Origin: Clostridia bacterium
GTDB lineage: Bacteria; Bacillota; Clostridia; Christensenellales; Aristaeellaceae
Length of the DNA stretch: 14,291 bases
Reading direction: 5' to 3'
Assembly: GCA_900754755.1 (NCBI GenBank)
Contig: CAAEEC010000266.1
Location: 1 to 14,291, forward strand
In this document: positions 1 through 7,541 of the stretch, piece after piece
How the letters are laid out: the number at the start of each line of letters is the position of its first letter
Numbering within the stretch: position 1 is the first letter of the stretch
Notes under the pieces: model-generated
The model's input: only the letters and a program-made list of their open reading frames with translations
Told to the model about the DNA's origin: nothing
Databases searched by the model: none
Made by a program: the position numbers and the translations under genes

Positions 1-342
1 CGCTATTCTTCCCAACAGGCAGAATGGATCAAGGAGATTCACCAGCAGCTAACGGAACACCTAGACCAGCGTTTCACCATCGAAGCGCTGGCAAAGCAAT
101 ATTTGATCAACGCTTCCACCCTCAAAGAAGTCTTCAAAGCCGTGTATGGTTTGCCAATCGCCACTTATATGAAAGAGTATCGCATGCGGCGGGCCATGAA
201 GCTCCTGCGGGAAACCGATGCCAGCATCGCAGATATCGCCGCGCAAGTGGGTTACGAAACGCAGGGAAAGTTCGCCCAGGCATTTAAAGATGTCGTACAT
301 GCGCTGCCCACAGAATACCGCAAACAATATGTCCAGCGCTAA
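1..342 (+). CDS. AraC-family transcriptional regulator, C-terminal DNA-binding domain (5' end cut by window)
   Basis: The plus-strand frame is open from base 1 to a TAA at 340-342, giving 113 residues of a protein whose N-terminus lies outside the window. The whole visible part matches the AraC/XylS double helix-turn-helix domain. A first helix-turn-helix lies around FTIEALAKQY and STLKEVFK. The RMRRAMKLL linker helix follows. The second helix-turn-helix has the family signature SIADIAAQVGY and ends in FAQAFK...P.EYRK. Such proteins bind promoter DNA through this domain and sense a ligand or partner through the missing N-terminal part, so the regulated genes cannot be named. The gene converges on the ribosomal operon and is not part of it. 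An internal ATG at 103 falls inside the domain and is unlikely to be the start. Confidence 0.9.
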   Translation, partial: RYSSQQAEWIKEIHQQLTEHLDQRFTIEALAKQYLINASTLKEVFKAVYGLPIATYMKEYRMRRAMKLLRETDASIADIAAQVGYETQGKFAQAFKDVVHALPTEYRKQYVQR

Positions 343-350
343 GCCGGGCC

Positions 351-381
351 GAAAGCCCAGTGCACGCCATGGGCTTTTCCC
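351..381 (+). terminator. Possible intrinsic terminator of the araC-like gene
   Basis: Just after the araC stop, AAAGCCCA (352-359) and TGGGCTTT (370-377) form a perfect 8-bp stem with a 10-base loop, followed on the plus strand by TTTCCCTTCC. The T-run is short, so termination here may be weak. A stronger inverted repeat lies about 30 bases further on. Confidence 0.45.
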
Positions 382-402
382 TTCCACCGCCAAAAAATGC
401 AC

Positions 403-456
403 AAAAAAGAGCAGAACGCACTGCCACATGCTTTCTGCTCTTTTCTGTTGTTTTTT
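403..456. terminator. Shared bidirectional terminator between the ribosomal operon and araC
   Basis: AAAAGAGCAGAA (405-416) pairs perfectly with TTCTGCTCTTTT (433-444), a 12-bp stem. Past one C/T mismatch three more pairs (418-420 with 429-431) leave an 8-base loop. Read on the minus strand from rplQ, the stem ends in TTTTTT (408-403). Read on the plus strand it is followed by CTGTTGTTTTTT (445-456). Either transcript could therefore end here. The stem begins about 10 bases after the rplQ stop, and the plus-strand T-run overlaps that stop codon. This is the expected 3' end of the whole S10-spc-alpha unit. Confidence 0.85.
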
Positions 457-964
457 ACACCAGCTCGAGAATGACCATCTCGGCCGCGTCGCCACGGCGC
501 GGGCCCTTCTTGATGATGCGGGTGTAGCCGCCGCCGATGCCCTTTTCCTGCTGGCGGGCGCGATATTTGGGCGCATGCTCGCGGAAGAGCTTTTCCACCA
601 CAGGATGCTTCACGGCCTTCTGACGGGCGAGGAAATCGTCCTTGTCCTCATCCGCGCCGCGGGTAGCGGGGATTTCATACAGCGTGCGCATGATCTGGCG
701 GCGTGCGGCGAGCTTCTCGGGCGCGTCGTTCACCACGTCCAGCACCACGATCTGCTGCTTATCGTTCTTGGTTTCCTTTTTCAGCTCGATGGTCTTATCA
801 TAGGTACGCACGGCAAGCGCGATCAGGTGCTCCGCAACAGAGCTGACTTCCTTCGCGCGCGCGAGCGTCGTTTCGATTTTTCCATACCAGAGCAGGTTGG
901 TCACCTGGTTGCGCAGAAGCGCCTTTCTCTGGTTGGACGGCCTGCCCAGCTTGCGTTTGGCCAT
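455..964 (-). CDS. rplQ: 50S ribosomal protein L17, enlarged form
   Basis: L17 is a large-subunit protein near the peptide exit side of the 50S subunit. The N-terminus (residues 1-53, with [16 protein letters not shown] and [12 protein letters not shown]) and the C-terminus ([23 protein letters not shown]) are typical L17. At 169 residues it is far longer than the usual 112 to 130. The excess is internal. About 30 residues (roughly 54-84) lie between the LALAVR helix and AARRQ, a further stretch of about 20 acidic and mixed residues (roughly 100-120) precedes VVEKLF, and a few residues sit near 138-144. The reading frame is intact and the ends align well, so this looks like a lineage-specific expansion rather than a frameshift. 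ATG at 964 is preceded by GGGAGG. It is the last gene of the operon, 38 bases after rpoA. Confidence 0.97.
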   Translation of the reverse strand: MAKRKLGRPSNQRKALLRNQVTNLLWYGKIETTLARAKEVSSVAEHLIALAVRTYDKTIELKKETKNDKQQIVVLDVVNDAPEKLAARRQIMRTLYEIPATRGADEDKDDFLARQKAVKHPVVEKLFREHAPKYRARQQEKGIGGGYTRIIKKGPRRGDAAEMVILELV

Positions 965-1002
965 TTTCGGTTCCTCCCTTGATTCAAAACGTTATCGTAA
1001 TG

Positions 1003-1974
1003 CTAGTCCTCTGACACTTTCAAAGAGAGGCCCAGCGCTTCGAGCTTCTGCTCCACTTCCTCAAGCGACTTTTTGCCGAGGTTGCGAACCTTCATCATGT
1101 CTTCCTGGTTGCGCTGCACCAGCTCGTGTACCGTGTTGATGCCCGCGCGTTTCAGGCAGTTGAACGCGCGCACCGAAAGATCCAGTTCCTCGATCGTCAT
1201 TTCCAGAACCTTTTCCTTGGTGTCGCTTTCCGGTTCGTTGTAATCGACGCGGACGACGTTGACCGTTAGGTCAATGAACAGGCGCATATTGTTCGTGATG
1301 ATCTGCGCCGCCGCCGCCAAAGCTTCCTTGGGAAGTATGCTTCCGTTGGTCCAAACCTCTATGGTCAATTTATCGTAATCCGTGACCTGGCCTACGCGCG
1401 TATCTTCCACCGAGTAGCTGACCTTGCGAATCGGCGTGAACACGCTATCCATCGGAATCACGCCGATGGGAATCGTGCCATTTTTGCCGCGCTCGATCAT
1501 TGCCTGCTTGTTGCGCTCCGCGCTCACATAGCCACGGCCCGTTTCAAGCGTAATTTGCATGCTCAGGTGCGCGCCCGCGCTGAGAGTGGCAATGTGCAAT
1601 TCGGGATTGACAATTTCCACTTCATCATCGCCTTGGATGTCGGCCGCGGTAACTTCGCATTCGCCATTCACATCGATGTTCACGAGTTTCGGCTGATCGG
1701 TAAACAGCTTCACCGACAGGAGCTTCAGGTTGAGGATGATCTCCATCACATCTTCCTTCACGCCCGGAATGGTGGAAAATTCATGCTGAATCCCATCGAT
1801 GCGCACGCTTGTCACCGCCGCACCCGGCAGCGAATTGAGCAGCACGCGCCGCAGCGAATTGCCCAGCGTCTGCCCAAAGCCGCGCTCCAGCGGGTTGATC
1901 ACAAACTTGCCATACCGATTGTTCTCGCCGATTTCAACGCGCTCGATTTTTGGCTTTTCGATTTGATCGATCAC
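1003..1974 (-). CDS. rpoA: DNA-directed RNA polymerase subunit alpha
   Basis: The alpha subunit dimerises to nucleate assembly of core RNA polymerase and contacts promoter UP elements and activators. The protein is 323 residues, a normal length. The N-terminal assembly domain (about 1-230) includes [20 protein letters not shown], the standard alpha signature. A linker follows, then the C-terminal DNA-binding domain with [14 protein letters not shown] (266-279; R269 and N272 sit where DNA-contact residues occur in the family) and [11 protein letters not shown]. The start codon is GTG (1972-1974), supported by AAGGAGG at 1984-1990, nine bases upstream. It follows rpsD after an unusually long 173-base spacer that holds inverted repeats, and precedes rplQ by 38 bases. 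Placement of rpoA with S13, S11, S4 and L17 ties polymerase supply to ribosome synthesis. Confidence 0.98.
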   Translation of the reverse strand: MIDQIEKPKIERVEIGENNRYGKFVINPLERGFGQTLGNSLRRVLLNSLPGAAVTSVRIDGIQHEFSTIPGVKEDVMEIILNLKLLSVKLFTDQPKLVNIDVNGECEVTAADIQGDDEVEIVNPELHIATLSAGAHLSMQITLETGRGYVSAERNKQAMIERGKNGTIPIGVIPMDSVFTPIRKVSYSVEDTRVGQVTDYDKLTIEVWTNGSILPKEALAAAAQIITNNMRLFIDLTVNVVRVDYNEPESDTKEKVLEMTIEELDLSVRAFNCLKRAGINTVHELVQRNQEDMMKVRNLGKKSLEEVEQKLEALGLSLKVSED

Positions 1975-2147
1975 TTAGCGTTTCCTCCTTCCCGTCGCCG
2001 CGCTTTTCAGGCGCAAGCGGTGTTCCGCTCAACAGAGCTCAGAGGCAAGCCCAGCGAAACATGCCTTGCCTCGCGGGCTATTGCACAAGCGCCGCCCGCA
2101 TAGGCGCATAGAATCGCCCATGCGAGCAAACACTGTGTTATTAGCCC
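1975..2147 (-). promoter_or_regulatory. Structured 173-base spacer between rpsD and rpoA
   Basis: This is one of only two long gaps in the operon. Read on the minus strand it holds several inverted repeats in a row: CGCAT/ATGCG (2105-2109 with 2120-2124), GCGGGC/GCCCGC (2073-2078 with 2094-2099), GAGGCAAG/CTTGCCTC (2042-2049 with 2065-2072) and AGCGG/CCGCT (2016-2020 with 2025-2029). The second and third stems abut exactly at 2072/2073. None is followed by a T-run, so simple termination is unlikely. The rpoA ribosome binding site lies at the 3' end. No convincing -35/-10 pair was seen. A regulatory leader, an RNA-processing site or a small palindromic repeat are all possible. Confidence 0.45.
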
Positions 2148-2774
2148 TTAGCGGGAGTACAGCTCGACGATCAAGTGCTCCTGGATCGTCAGATCGATGT
2201 CTTCGCGCTGCGGCAACGCCGCGACCGTCAGTTTCAAGTTCGGAGCGTCCATCACGAGCCACTTCGGCAACACCTTGCCCGTGCCCTCACGCATCGCCTT
2301 GAAGTATTCGCTCTCCGCGCTCTTTTCGCGGATCGTGATTTCGTCGTTCGCGCTCACGAGATACGACGGGATGTTCACCTTTTTGCCGTTCACCAGGATG
2401 TGGCCATGGCGCACCAACTGGCGCGCGTGGTTCCTGCTGGAACCAAAGCCCGCGCGGTACACCACATTGTCCAGCCGGCGCTCCAGCATGATGAGCAGGT
2501 TATCACCCGTGATGCCCTGCTGGCTTTCCGCCTTCGCAAAATAGCGGCGGAACTGGGTCTCCATCACGCCATACACGCGGCGGGCCTTCTGCTTTTCACG
2601 CAGCTGCAGGCCATATTCGCTCTGCCTGCGCTGGCGCGTTTGGCCATGCTCGCCCGGCGGGGTCGGGCGCTTGCCAACGGCGCACTTGGGGCCGTAGCAA
2701 CGTTCGCCCTTCAGGAAGAGCTTCACGCCTTCGCGACGGCAGAGGCGGCAAACGGAACCAGTATATCTTGCCAT
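2148..2774 (-). CDS. rpsD: 30S ribosomal protein S4, zinc-binding form
   Basis: S4 is a primary 16S rRNA-binding protein that starts 30S assembly; in several bacteria it also represses its own mRNA. The 208 residues match the family length. The N-terminal domain carries the four-cysteine zinc site C9-x2-C12...C26-x4-C31, so this is the C+ form. The S4 RNA-binding domain lies around residues 98-160 ([36 protein letters not shown]). The C-terminus ends in LIVELYSR, as usual. ATG at 2774 has AGGAGG a few bases upstream, inside the 12-base gap to rpsK and touching the rpsK stop. In Bacillus subtilis rpsD sits elsewhere; here it lies between rpsK and rpoA, as in E. coli and many Clostridia. Confidence 0.98.
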   Translation of the reverse strand: MARYTGSVCRLCRREGVKLFLKGERCYGPKCAVGKRPTPPGEHGQTRQRRQSEYGLQLREKQKARRVYGVMETQFRRYFAKAESQQGITGDNLLIMLERRLDNVVYRAGFGSSRNHARQLVRHGHILVNGKKVNIPSYLVSANDEITIREKSAESEYFKAMREGTGKVLPKWLVMDAPNLKLTVAALPQREDIDLTIQEHLIVELYSR

Positions 2775-2786
2775 TGTTATATCCTC

Positions 2787-3185
2787 CTACACTCTTCTGC
2801 GCTTGGGCGGACGGCATCCATTGTGCGGAATCGGCGTCACGTCCTTGATCATGGTGACCTCCAGGCCAGCGGCGTGCAGCGAACGGATCGCGGCTTCGCG
2901 CCCCGAACCAGGGCCCTTTACGAACACTTCCACAGATTTGAGGCCGTATTCCATCGCGCCATGGGCGGCGGTTTCGGCCGCGCTCTGCGCCGCAAACGGC
3001 GTGGACTTCTTGCTGCCGCGGAAACCGAGTCCGCCAGCGCTCGCCCATGCCAGCGCGTTGCCCGCCGTGTCCGTAATCGTAACGATCGTGTTGTTAAAAG
3101 AAGAGCGGATGTGCGCCGCGCCGCGCTCCACGAGCTTCTTTTCACGGCGCTTACGCGTAACCTTTTTCAGCTTCGGCTTCGCCAT
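2787..3185 (-). CDS. rpsK: 30S ribosomal protein S11
   Basis: S11 sits on the platform of the 30S subunit and helps shape the mRNA exit region near the Shine-Dalgarno helix. The 132 residues match the family length. Diagnostic stretches are [15 protein letters not shown] near residue 25, [14 protein letters not shown] in the middle and the conserved C-terminal tail [14 protein letters not shown]. The Asn-Gly in that tail is the site that becomes isoaspartate in E. coli S11. The stop is TAG. ATG at 3185 is preceded by GGGAGGAAAG. The gene lies 24 bases after rpsM and 12 before rpsD, consistent with coupled translation. Confidence 0.98.
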   Translation of the reverse strand: MAKPKLKKVTRKRREKKLVERGAAHIRSSFNNTIVTITDTAGNALAWASAGGLGFRGSKKSTPFAAQSAAETAAHGAMEYGLKSVEVFVKGPGSGREAAIRSLHAAGLEVTMIKDVTPIPHNGCRPPKRRRV

Positions 3186-3209
3186 TTTTCTTTCCTCCCG
3201 ATCTCAACC

Positions 3210-3587
3210 CTACTTGGTGGCCTTCTTCTTACCGGCGACCTGCTTCTTGGGGCCCTTCCGGGTCCGGGCGTTCTGCTTGGTGTTCTGTCCGCGAACGGGC
3301 AGGCCACGGCGATGCCGCAAGCCCCTGTAGCAGCCAATCTCCATCAGCCGCTTGACGTTCATCGATACTTCGCGGCGGAGATCGCCCTCCACCTTCACGT
3401 TGTGGTCGATGTAGTCGCGCAGTTTACCAATTTCCTGCTCGGAAAGATCCTTCACGCGAGTATCGGGATTGATGCCGGTCGCCTCAATGATGTCGTCGGC
3501 GATATTCCGGCCGATGCCGTAAATATACGTCAGGGCAATTTCGATGCGCTTCTCCCTGGGAAGATCGACGCCTGCGATTCGTGCCAT
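3210..3587 (-). CDS. rpsM: 30S ribosomal protein S13
   Basis: S13 is in the head of the 30S subunit, contacts P-site tRNA with its basic tail and bridges to the 50S subunit. The protein (125 residues) starts [14 protein letters not shown], then has the helix-hairpin region [30 protein letters not shown] and a long Lys-rich tail ending GKKKATK. The frame could begin three codons earlier at a TTG (3594-3596), but that would leave only 3 bases after the GGAGG at 3600-3604, whereas ATG at 3585-3587 leaves about 10 to 12. The family also starts at MARIAGV, so ATG 3587 is chosen. A 181-base spacer separates it from rpmJ. In E. coli the rpsM leader is the place where S4 represses the alpha operon. 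Confidence 0.97.
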   Translation of the reverse strand: MARIAGVDLPREKRIEIALTYIYGIGRNIADDIIEATGINPDTRVKDLSEQEIGKLRDYIDHNVKVEGDLRREVSMNVKRLMEIGCYRGLRHRRGLPVRGQNTKQNARTRKGPKKQVAGKKKATK

Positions 3588-3768
3588 TGGATTCAAGCAC
3601 CTCCAATATCCATTCCGTGTCTATATTCGCTCAGCACGGCGCCGCCGCTCCCTCTTTCGGAAAGGGATGCTAGCGCCTGCGTTATTGATGAAGACCCACG
3701 AATCACCCGAACTTTGGCGAGAACGGATGCAGCCGCTTCGGAGTCGTTCACGATCCGTTGCGGGGCGT
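3588..3768 (-). promoter_or_regulatory. 181-base spacer upstream of rpsM with inverted repeats
   Basis: This is the longest non-coding gap in the operon. On the minus strand AACGGAT (3759-3753) pairs with ATCCGTT (3728-3722), enclosing small nested complementarities (CCG-AAG-CGG and TCGT-GA-ACGA). Further on, 3650-3666 (CCCTTTCCGAAAGAGGG) can fold with a bulge, and CGGCGCCG (3637-3644) is palindromic. No T-run follows any stem. A TATAGA hexamer (3625-3620) lacks a recognisable -35 partner. The SD GGAGGTG lies at 3598-3604. The position matches the alpha-operon leader of E. coli, where S4 acts, but no specific structural match is claimed. Confidence 0.45.
3598..3604 (-). promoter_or_regulatory. 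rpsM ribosome binding site
   Basis: GGAGGTG on the minus strand. Its spacing (10 bases from GGAGGTG) fits the ATG at 3585-3587. The TTG three codons upstream would begin almost inside the site, so this site decides the rpsM start. Confidence 0.75.
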
Positions 3769-4180
<412 letters not shown>

Positions 4181-4184
4181 GCTT

Positions 4185-4457
4185 TTAACCCTCCTCGTGC
4201 GATAGGCTCGCGCGCACCTCATAATCCGCAACAGCTTCATGCCTCAAAAGCCGCTCGCGCAGCGCCATGTCCACATGCGCTGTGGGCTTCAAATGGCTGC
4301 GCCGCTTTTTCTTTGGGCGTGCCATTTGGCGATGCCTACCATCCGCCACACAGACAAAATCGGCATCCAATTCCTGGACGACGAGCATCTTGCGGCCCGC
4401 ATCGCGCCCAGCGCGGGAAATGGCAATCCGCCCCACTTCCAATGGCCATTTGTTCAT
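4185..4457 (-). CDS. KOW-domain (L14e/L6e/L27e-like) putative RNA-binding protein
   Basis: This 90-residue protein resembles the small KOW-motif proteins found between map and infA in many Clostridia and related to the archaeal/eukaryal L14e-L6e-L27e group (COG2163). The N-terminal part [21 protein letters not shown] (about 7-27) followed by [10 protein letters not shown] is a KOW-type beta fold; the middle, [12 protein letters not shown], is strongly basic and suits RNA contact. The role is not established; a ribosome-associated or rRNA-binding function is inferred from fold and position only. Its ATG (4455-4457) overlaps the map stop as ATGA, with CCGGAGGAG upstream. Its stop lies 4 bases before infA. 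Family assignment is from motif recognition and not from a search. Confidence 0.85.
   Translation of the reverse strand: MNKWPLEVGRIAISRAGRDAGRKMLVVQELDADFVCVADGRHRQMARPKKKRRSHLKPTAHVDMALRERLLRHEAVADYEVRASLSHEEG
4189..4195 (-). promoter_or_regulatory. infA ribosome binding site
   Basis: AGGAGGG on the minus strand, inside the last codons of the KOW-domain gene, eight bases before TTG 4180. It is the main evidence for the TTG start. Confidence 0.75.
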
Positions 4458-5212
4458 GCGCTCTCCTCCGGAAGCGTAAGGATTCGGGCGCCTTTATCCG
4501 TCACGGCGATCGTATGCTCATAGTGCGAGCAAAAACTTCCATCGCGCGTTACACAGGTCCAGCCATCCTTCAAGATGCGAATGTGGTAATCCCCCAGCGC
4601 AATCATGGGTTCTATGGCTATCGTCATGCCTTCCCGAAGGCGTATGCCGTGGCCGGCCCTGCCGTAATTGGGTACGTTGGGATCTTCGTGCATTTCGCGG
4701 CCAATTCCGTGGCCGCACATGTCGCGAATCACGCCGTAGCCATGTGCTTCCGCATGCGTTTGCACTGCGTTGCCGATGTCGCCCAGCCGATTCCCCGGCT
4801 TCACGACCTCAACCGCTTTCCAGAAGCACTCTTCCGTAACGTCCATCAGCTTTTGCACTTCGCTGGATACTTCGCCGATTCCCACGGAAAACGCGCTGTC
4901 CGCCTGCCAACCATCGTACACCAGCCCGCAATCAATGCTCAAAAGCTGCCCGCTTTCCAGCGGCTTGTCGTTGGCAAACCCGTGCACAACCGTCTCATTC
5001 AACGAAGCGCAGATCGTATAGGGAAATCCATGATAGTCCTTAAACGAGGGAACCGCGCCCATTGAGCGAATCATGTCCTCCGCCATGCGATCCAGTTGAA
5101 GCGTCGTTACGCCTTCATGGATTTCTTTGCGCAGCGCCGCTAGCACCTTCCCCAGCATCTGCCCGGAGACGTACATCTTCTCGATTTCCGCCTCCGTCTT
5201 TATGGTAATCAT
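4454..5212 (-). CDS. map: Methionine aminopeptidase, type I
   Basis: This enzyme removes the initiator methionine from nascent proteins when the next residue is small. Counting from ATG 5212 (252 residues), the five metal ligands of the pita-bread fold are all visible: D94 (LLSIDCG), D105 (WQADSAF), H168 (CGHGIG), E201 (IEPM) and E232 (HYEHT). The catalytic-site histidines H77 (NETVVHG) and H175 (EMHEDP) are also present. It lacks the N-terminal SEC-C zinc extension, so it is the short form. The frame also allows a GTG start two codons upstream (5218). ATG 5212 is preferred because it makes an ATGA overlap with the adk stop, although only a weak GGGG precedes it, which suggests reinitiation after adk. 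Confidence 0.97.
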   Translation of the reverse strand: MITIKTEAEIEKMYVSGQMLGKVLAALRKEIHEGVTTLQLDRMAEDMIRSMGAVPSFKDYHGFPYTICASLNETVVHGFANDKPLESGQLLSIDCGLVYDGWQADSAFSVGIGEVSSEVQKLMDVTEECFWKAVEVVKPGNRLGDIGNAVQTHAEAHGYGVIRDMCGHGIGREMHEDPNVPNYGRAGHGIRLREGMTIAIEPMIALGDYHIRILKDGWTCVTRDGSFCSHYEHTIAVTDKGARILTLPEESA

Positions 5213-5832
5213 TCGCACCCCAGCGCGCGGAAAATGGCGCGCGTCACGTTGACGGGTGTATCGTCCCCGTTAACCACCTTGAGCAGGCCGCGCTCCTTAT
5301 AGAACGCGATCAGCGGAGCGGTTTGTGTGTGATACACCTTCAAGCGATTCTCAATCGTCTCCGGTTTATCGTCATCGCGCTGATACAGCGCGCCGCCGCA
5401 AACCGGGCAAATTTCCTTTTCCAACTGCGAAATATGGAACGTGCCCTGGCAATCCTTGCAAACGCGACGTCCCGTCAACCGGGAAAGGAGTTTATCGTCC
5501 GCCACATCAATTTCGATCACGCAATCAATCGCCGAAAAGCCTTCCAGCGCTTCCGCCTGGTGCACAGAGCGGGGGAAACCGTCGAGCAGGAATCCGTTTA
5601 CGCAATCTGCCTCGCGGATTCGCTCCTCGACCATCGCAATCACGATTTCATCCGACACGAGCTTGCCCGCGTCGATGGTTTCCTTCGCTTGTTTTCCCGT
5701 AGGCGTGCCCAGGCGGATGGCCCGCCGGAGCATATCGCCTGTCGAAATATGGGCAATGTTCAGTTTAGCTGCAACTTCCGCCGCCTGCGTGCCTTTGCCA
5801 GCGCCTGGCGGGCCCAGAAAAATCAGCTTCAT
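5209..5832 (-). CDS. adk: Adenylate kinase, zinc-lid form
   Basis: Adenylate kinase interconverts ATP + AMP and 2 ADP in the cytosol. The protein has the P-loop GPPGAGKGT (7-15), the AMP-binding segment STGDMLR (30-36) and GFLLDGFPR (80-88). Its LID domain has a four-cysteine zinc site C125-x2-C128...C142-x2-C145 (VCKDC, ICPVC), as in many Gram-positive bacteria. The arginines in LTGRR, YQR and ENRLKVY fit the catalytic set. At 207 residues it is slightly shorter than the usual 212 to 218 of the long form. ATG 5832 is preceded by AGAGGTG. It lies 13 bases after secY, and its TGA overlaps the map start, the usual secY-adk-map order. Confidence 0.98.
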   Translation of the reverse strand: MKLIFLGPPGAGKGTQAAEVAAKLNIAHISTGDMLRRAIRLGTPTGKQAKETIDAGKLVSDEIVIAMVEERIREADCVNGFLLDGFPRSVHQAEALEGFSAIDCVIEIDVADDKLLSRLTGRRVCKDCQGTFHISQLEKEICPVCGGALYQRDDDKPETIENRLKVYHTQTAPLIAFYKERGLLKVVNGDDTPVNVTRAIFRALGCE

Positions 5833-5845
5833 ATGCGCACCTCTA

Positions 5846-7087
5846 TTACTTCAGGAAGCCCTTGTAATGGCGCATCAGAATCTGGCTTTCCAGCTGGCGC
5901 GTCGTTTCGAGAGCCACAGAAACTGCAATCAACAGCGACGAGGCCTGGAACGGCAACGAAACGTTCGCGATGCCGTAGATCAGGGTCGGAATCGTCGCCA
6001 ATACTGCGAGGAACAGCGCGCCAAACAAGTTGATGCGCTTGGTGATCTTGGCGATAAACAGCGCAGTGGGCTTGCCCTGGCGAATGCCCGGGATGCTGCC
6101 GCCATTTTGCTGCATATTCTTGGCAATTTCGTCCGGATTGAAGGAAATGGACGAATAGAAGAACGTGAAGCCGATGATCAACAGCGCGAACACCAATTGA
6201 TACCAGAAGCCCATCACATTGATGTGCTGGTCCCACCAACTGCTGCCGAACATCGCAAGAATCGTCGGCGGGAACTGCATCAGCGCCGAGGCGAAGATCA
6301 GCGGCAAAACGCCGGAGGAGTTCACCTTGAGCGGAATGTGCGTGGACTGGCCGCCGTACATCTTGCGACCGACGACGCGCTTTGCATATTGCACCGGAAC
6401 GCGGCGCTCTGCGAGGTCAACACAAGTCACCGCCACGATCAGCACCAGGCTGATGATGAGCACCGGCAGCGCGATCAGCAAATAGCTGGGCATATGCCAC
6501 GCATTGTAGGCGCCCACAGCGATCTGGTTTGCGAAGTTCGAGATGATGCCCGCAAAGATCAGAAGGCTGATGCCGTTGCCAATGCCGTTTTCCGTGATGC
6601 GTTCGCCAATCCACATAGCCAGCGCCGTACCGGCAGCCATGCAGAAACCGATCGTGATCAAGCCGAAGGTGCCGCCGCTCGCCTGCGCGCCAATGGCCGA
6701 GGTGAGCGCCACTGCCTGGAGGAAGCCCAAGGCAACCGTGACATAGCGGGTGATCTGAGCGATCTTTTTGCGGCCTTCCTCGCCGGACTTGTTCATCTCT
6801 TCCAGCTTCGGAATGGCGACCGTCAGCAGTTGCATAATAATCGAGGCGTTGATGTAGGGCGAAATACCCATCGCCATAATCGTATACATCTGCAGGTTGG
6901 AACCGGTGATCGAATTCATAAACTGCAGCAAGCTAAAGGTTTCAAGGCCTTCCTGCACGCTTGCCAGATCTACACCCGGAACCGGCACCACGCACAGAAG
7001 GCGGTACAGGATCAGCATAAACACCGTGTACAGAACCTTCTTGCGCAGTTCTTCAATCTTCCAAACATTGCGAAGCGTCTCAAACAT
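5846..7087 (-). CDS. secY: Protein translocase channel subunit SecY
   Basis: SecY forms the membrane channel of the Sec translocon. From ATG 7087 it is 413 residues, with about ten hydrophobic helices (the first near 18-35, the last ending near 392). Landmarks are MGISPYINASIIMQLLT after the plug region, WIGERITENGIGNGISLLI, and the cytosolic loop ERRVPVQYAKR that contacts SecA and the ribosome. The last large cytosolic loop reads GIRQGKPT (334-341), where most SecY proteins have GIRPG. The open frame runs eight codons further upstream, but MFETLRNVW is the normal SecY start. It has GAGGTG seven bases upstream and sits one base after the rplO stop (TGAGATG). Confidence 0.98.
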   Translation of the reverse strand: MFETLRNVWKIEELRKKVLYTVFMLILYRLLCVVPVPGVDLASVQEGLETFSLLQFMNSITGSNLQMYTIMAMGISPYINASIIMQLLTVAIPKLEEMNKSGEEGRKKIAQITRYVTVALGFLQAVALTSAIGAQASGGTFGLITIGFCMAAGTALAMWIGERITENGIGNGISLLIFAGIISNFANQIAVGAYNAWHMPSYLLIALPVLIISLVLIVAVTCVDLAERRVPVQYAKRVVGRKMYGGQSTHIPLKVNSSGVLPLIFASALMQFPPTILAMFGSSWWDQHINVMGFWYQLVFALLIIGFTFFYSSISFNPDEIAKNMQQNGGSIPGIRQGKPTALFIAKITKRINLFGALFLAVLATIPTLIYGIANVSLPFQASSLLIAVSVALETTRQLESQILMRHYKGFLK

Positions 7088-7088
7088 C

Positions 7089-7529
7089 TCAGAGCACCTC
7101 GCACTTCCCACCCGCCGCTTCGATTTTCGCTTTTGCGGACGCGGTAAACTTCATCGCCTGCACCGTAAGCTTCTTGGTGAGTTCACCATCGCCCATGATC
7201 TTGATGCCGTCTTCGATCTTCTTGATGATGCCTTCCTCAATCAGTTCGACCGGGCCGACCGTCATGCCGTCTTCAAACACTTCCAGGCGGCTGACATTGA
7301 TGGCGACGTACTCCTTGCGGAAGATGTTCGTAAAGCCGTACTTGGGCAGCCGGCGCACCAAGGGCAGCTGACCGCCTTCAAATCCGGGCCGCTTACCGCC
7401 GCCAGAACGCGCCTTCGCGCCCTTGTGACCCTTGCCGGAGGTCTTGCCAAGACCGGAACCGATGCCGCGGCCCAAACGCTTCGGGGCGGCTGTCGATCCG
7501 ACTGCGGGTTTGATCTCATGAAGTTTCAT
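7089..7529 (-). CDS. rplO: 50S ribosomal protein L15
   Basis: L15 is a late-assembly protein of the 50S core that reaches into domains II and V of 23S rRNA with a long basic arm. The 146 residues match the family. The Gly-rich N-terminal arm [20 protein letters not shown] (18-37) and the following [21 protein letters not shown] are diagnostic; the C-terminal globular part ends in [11 protein letters not shown] 7529 is preceded by AAGGAGG, 12 bases after the rpmD stop. The TGA stop is one base from the secY ATG, so ribosomes can pass directly to secY. Confidence 0.98.
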   Translation of the reverse strand: MKLHEIKPAVGSTAAPKRLGRGIGSGLGKTSGKGHKGAKARSGGGKRPGFEGGQLPLVRRLPKYGFTNIFRKEYVAINVSRLEVFEDGMTVGPVELIEEGIIKKIEDGIKIMGDGELTKKLTVQAMKFTASAKAKIEAAGGKCEVL

Positions 7530-7541
7530 GCCAGGACCTCC

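Noticed and set aside
61..576. 171-codon minus-strand frame across araC, the terminator and the end of rplQ
   Set aside because: It reads through the terminator hairpin and overlaps two supported genes, with no domain.
3620..3625. TATAGA as a -10 element before rpsM
   Set aside because: No -35-like hexamer lies 16 to 18 bases upstream (GCGGCG is there), and there is no extended -10, so a promoter is not supported.
5441..7147. 568-codon plus-strand open frame antisense to adk and secY
   Set aside because: The His/Arg/Gln-rich translation is typical of a reverse-complement shadow. The minus strand encodes clear Adk and SecY with all motifs.
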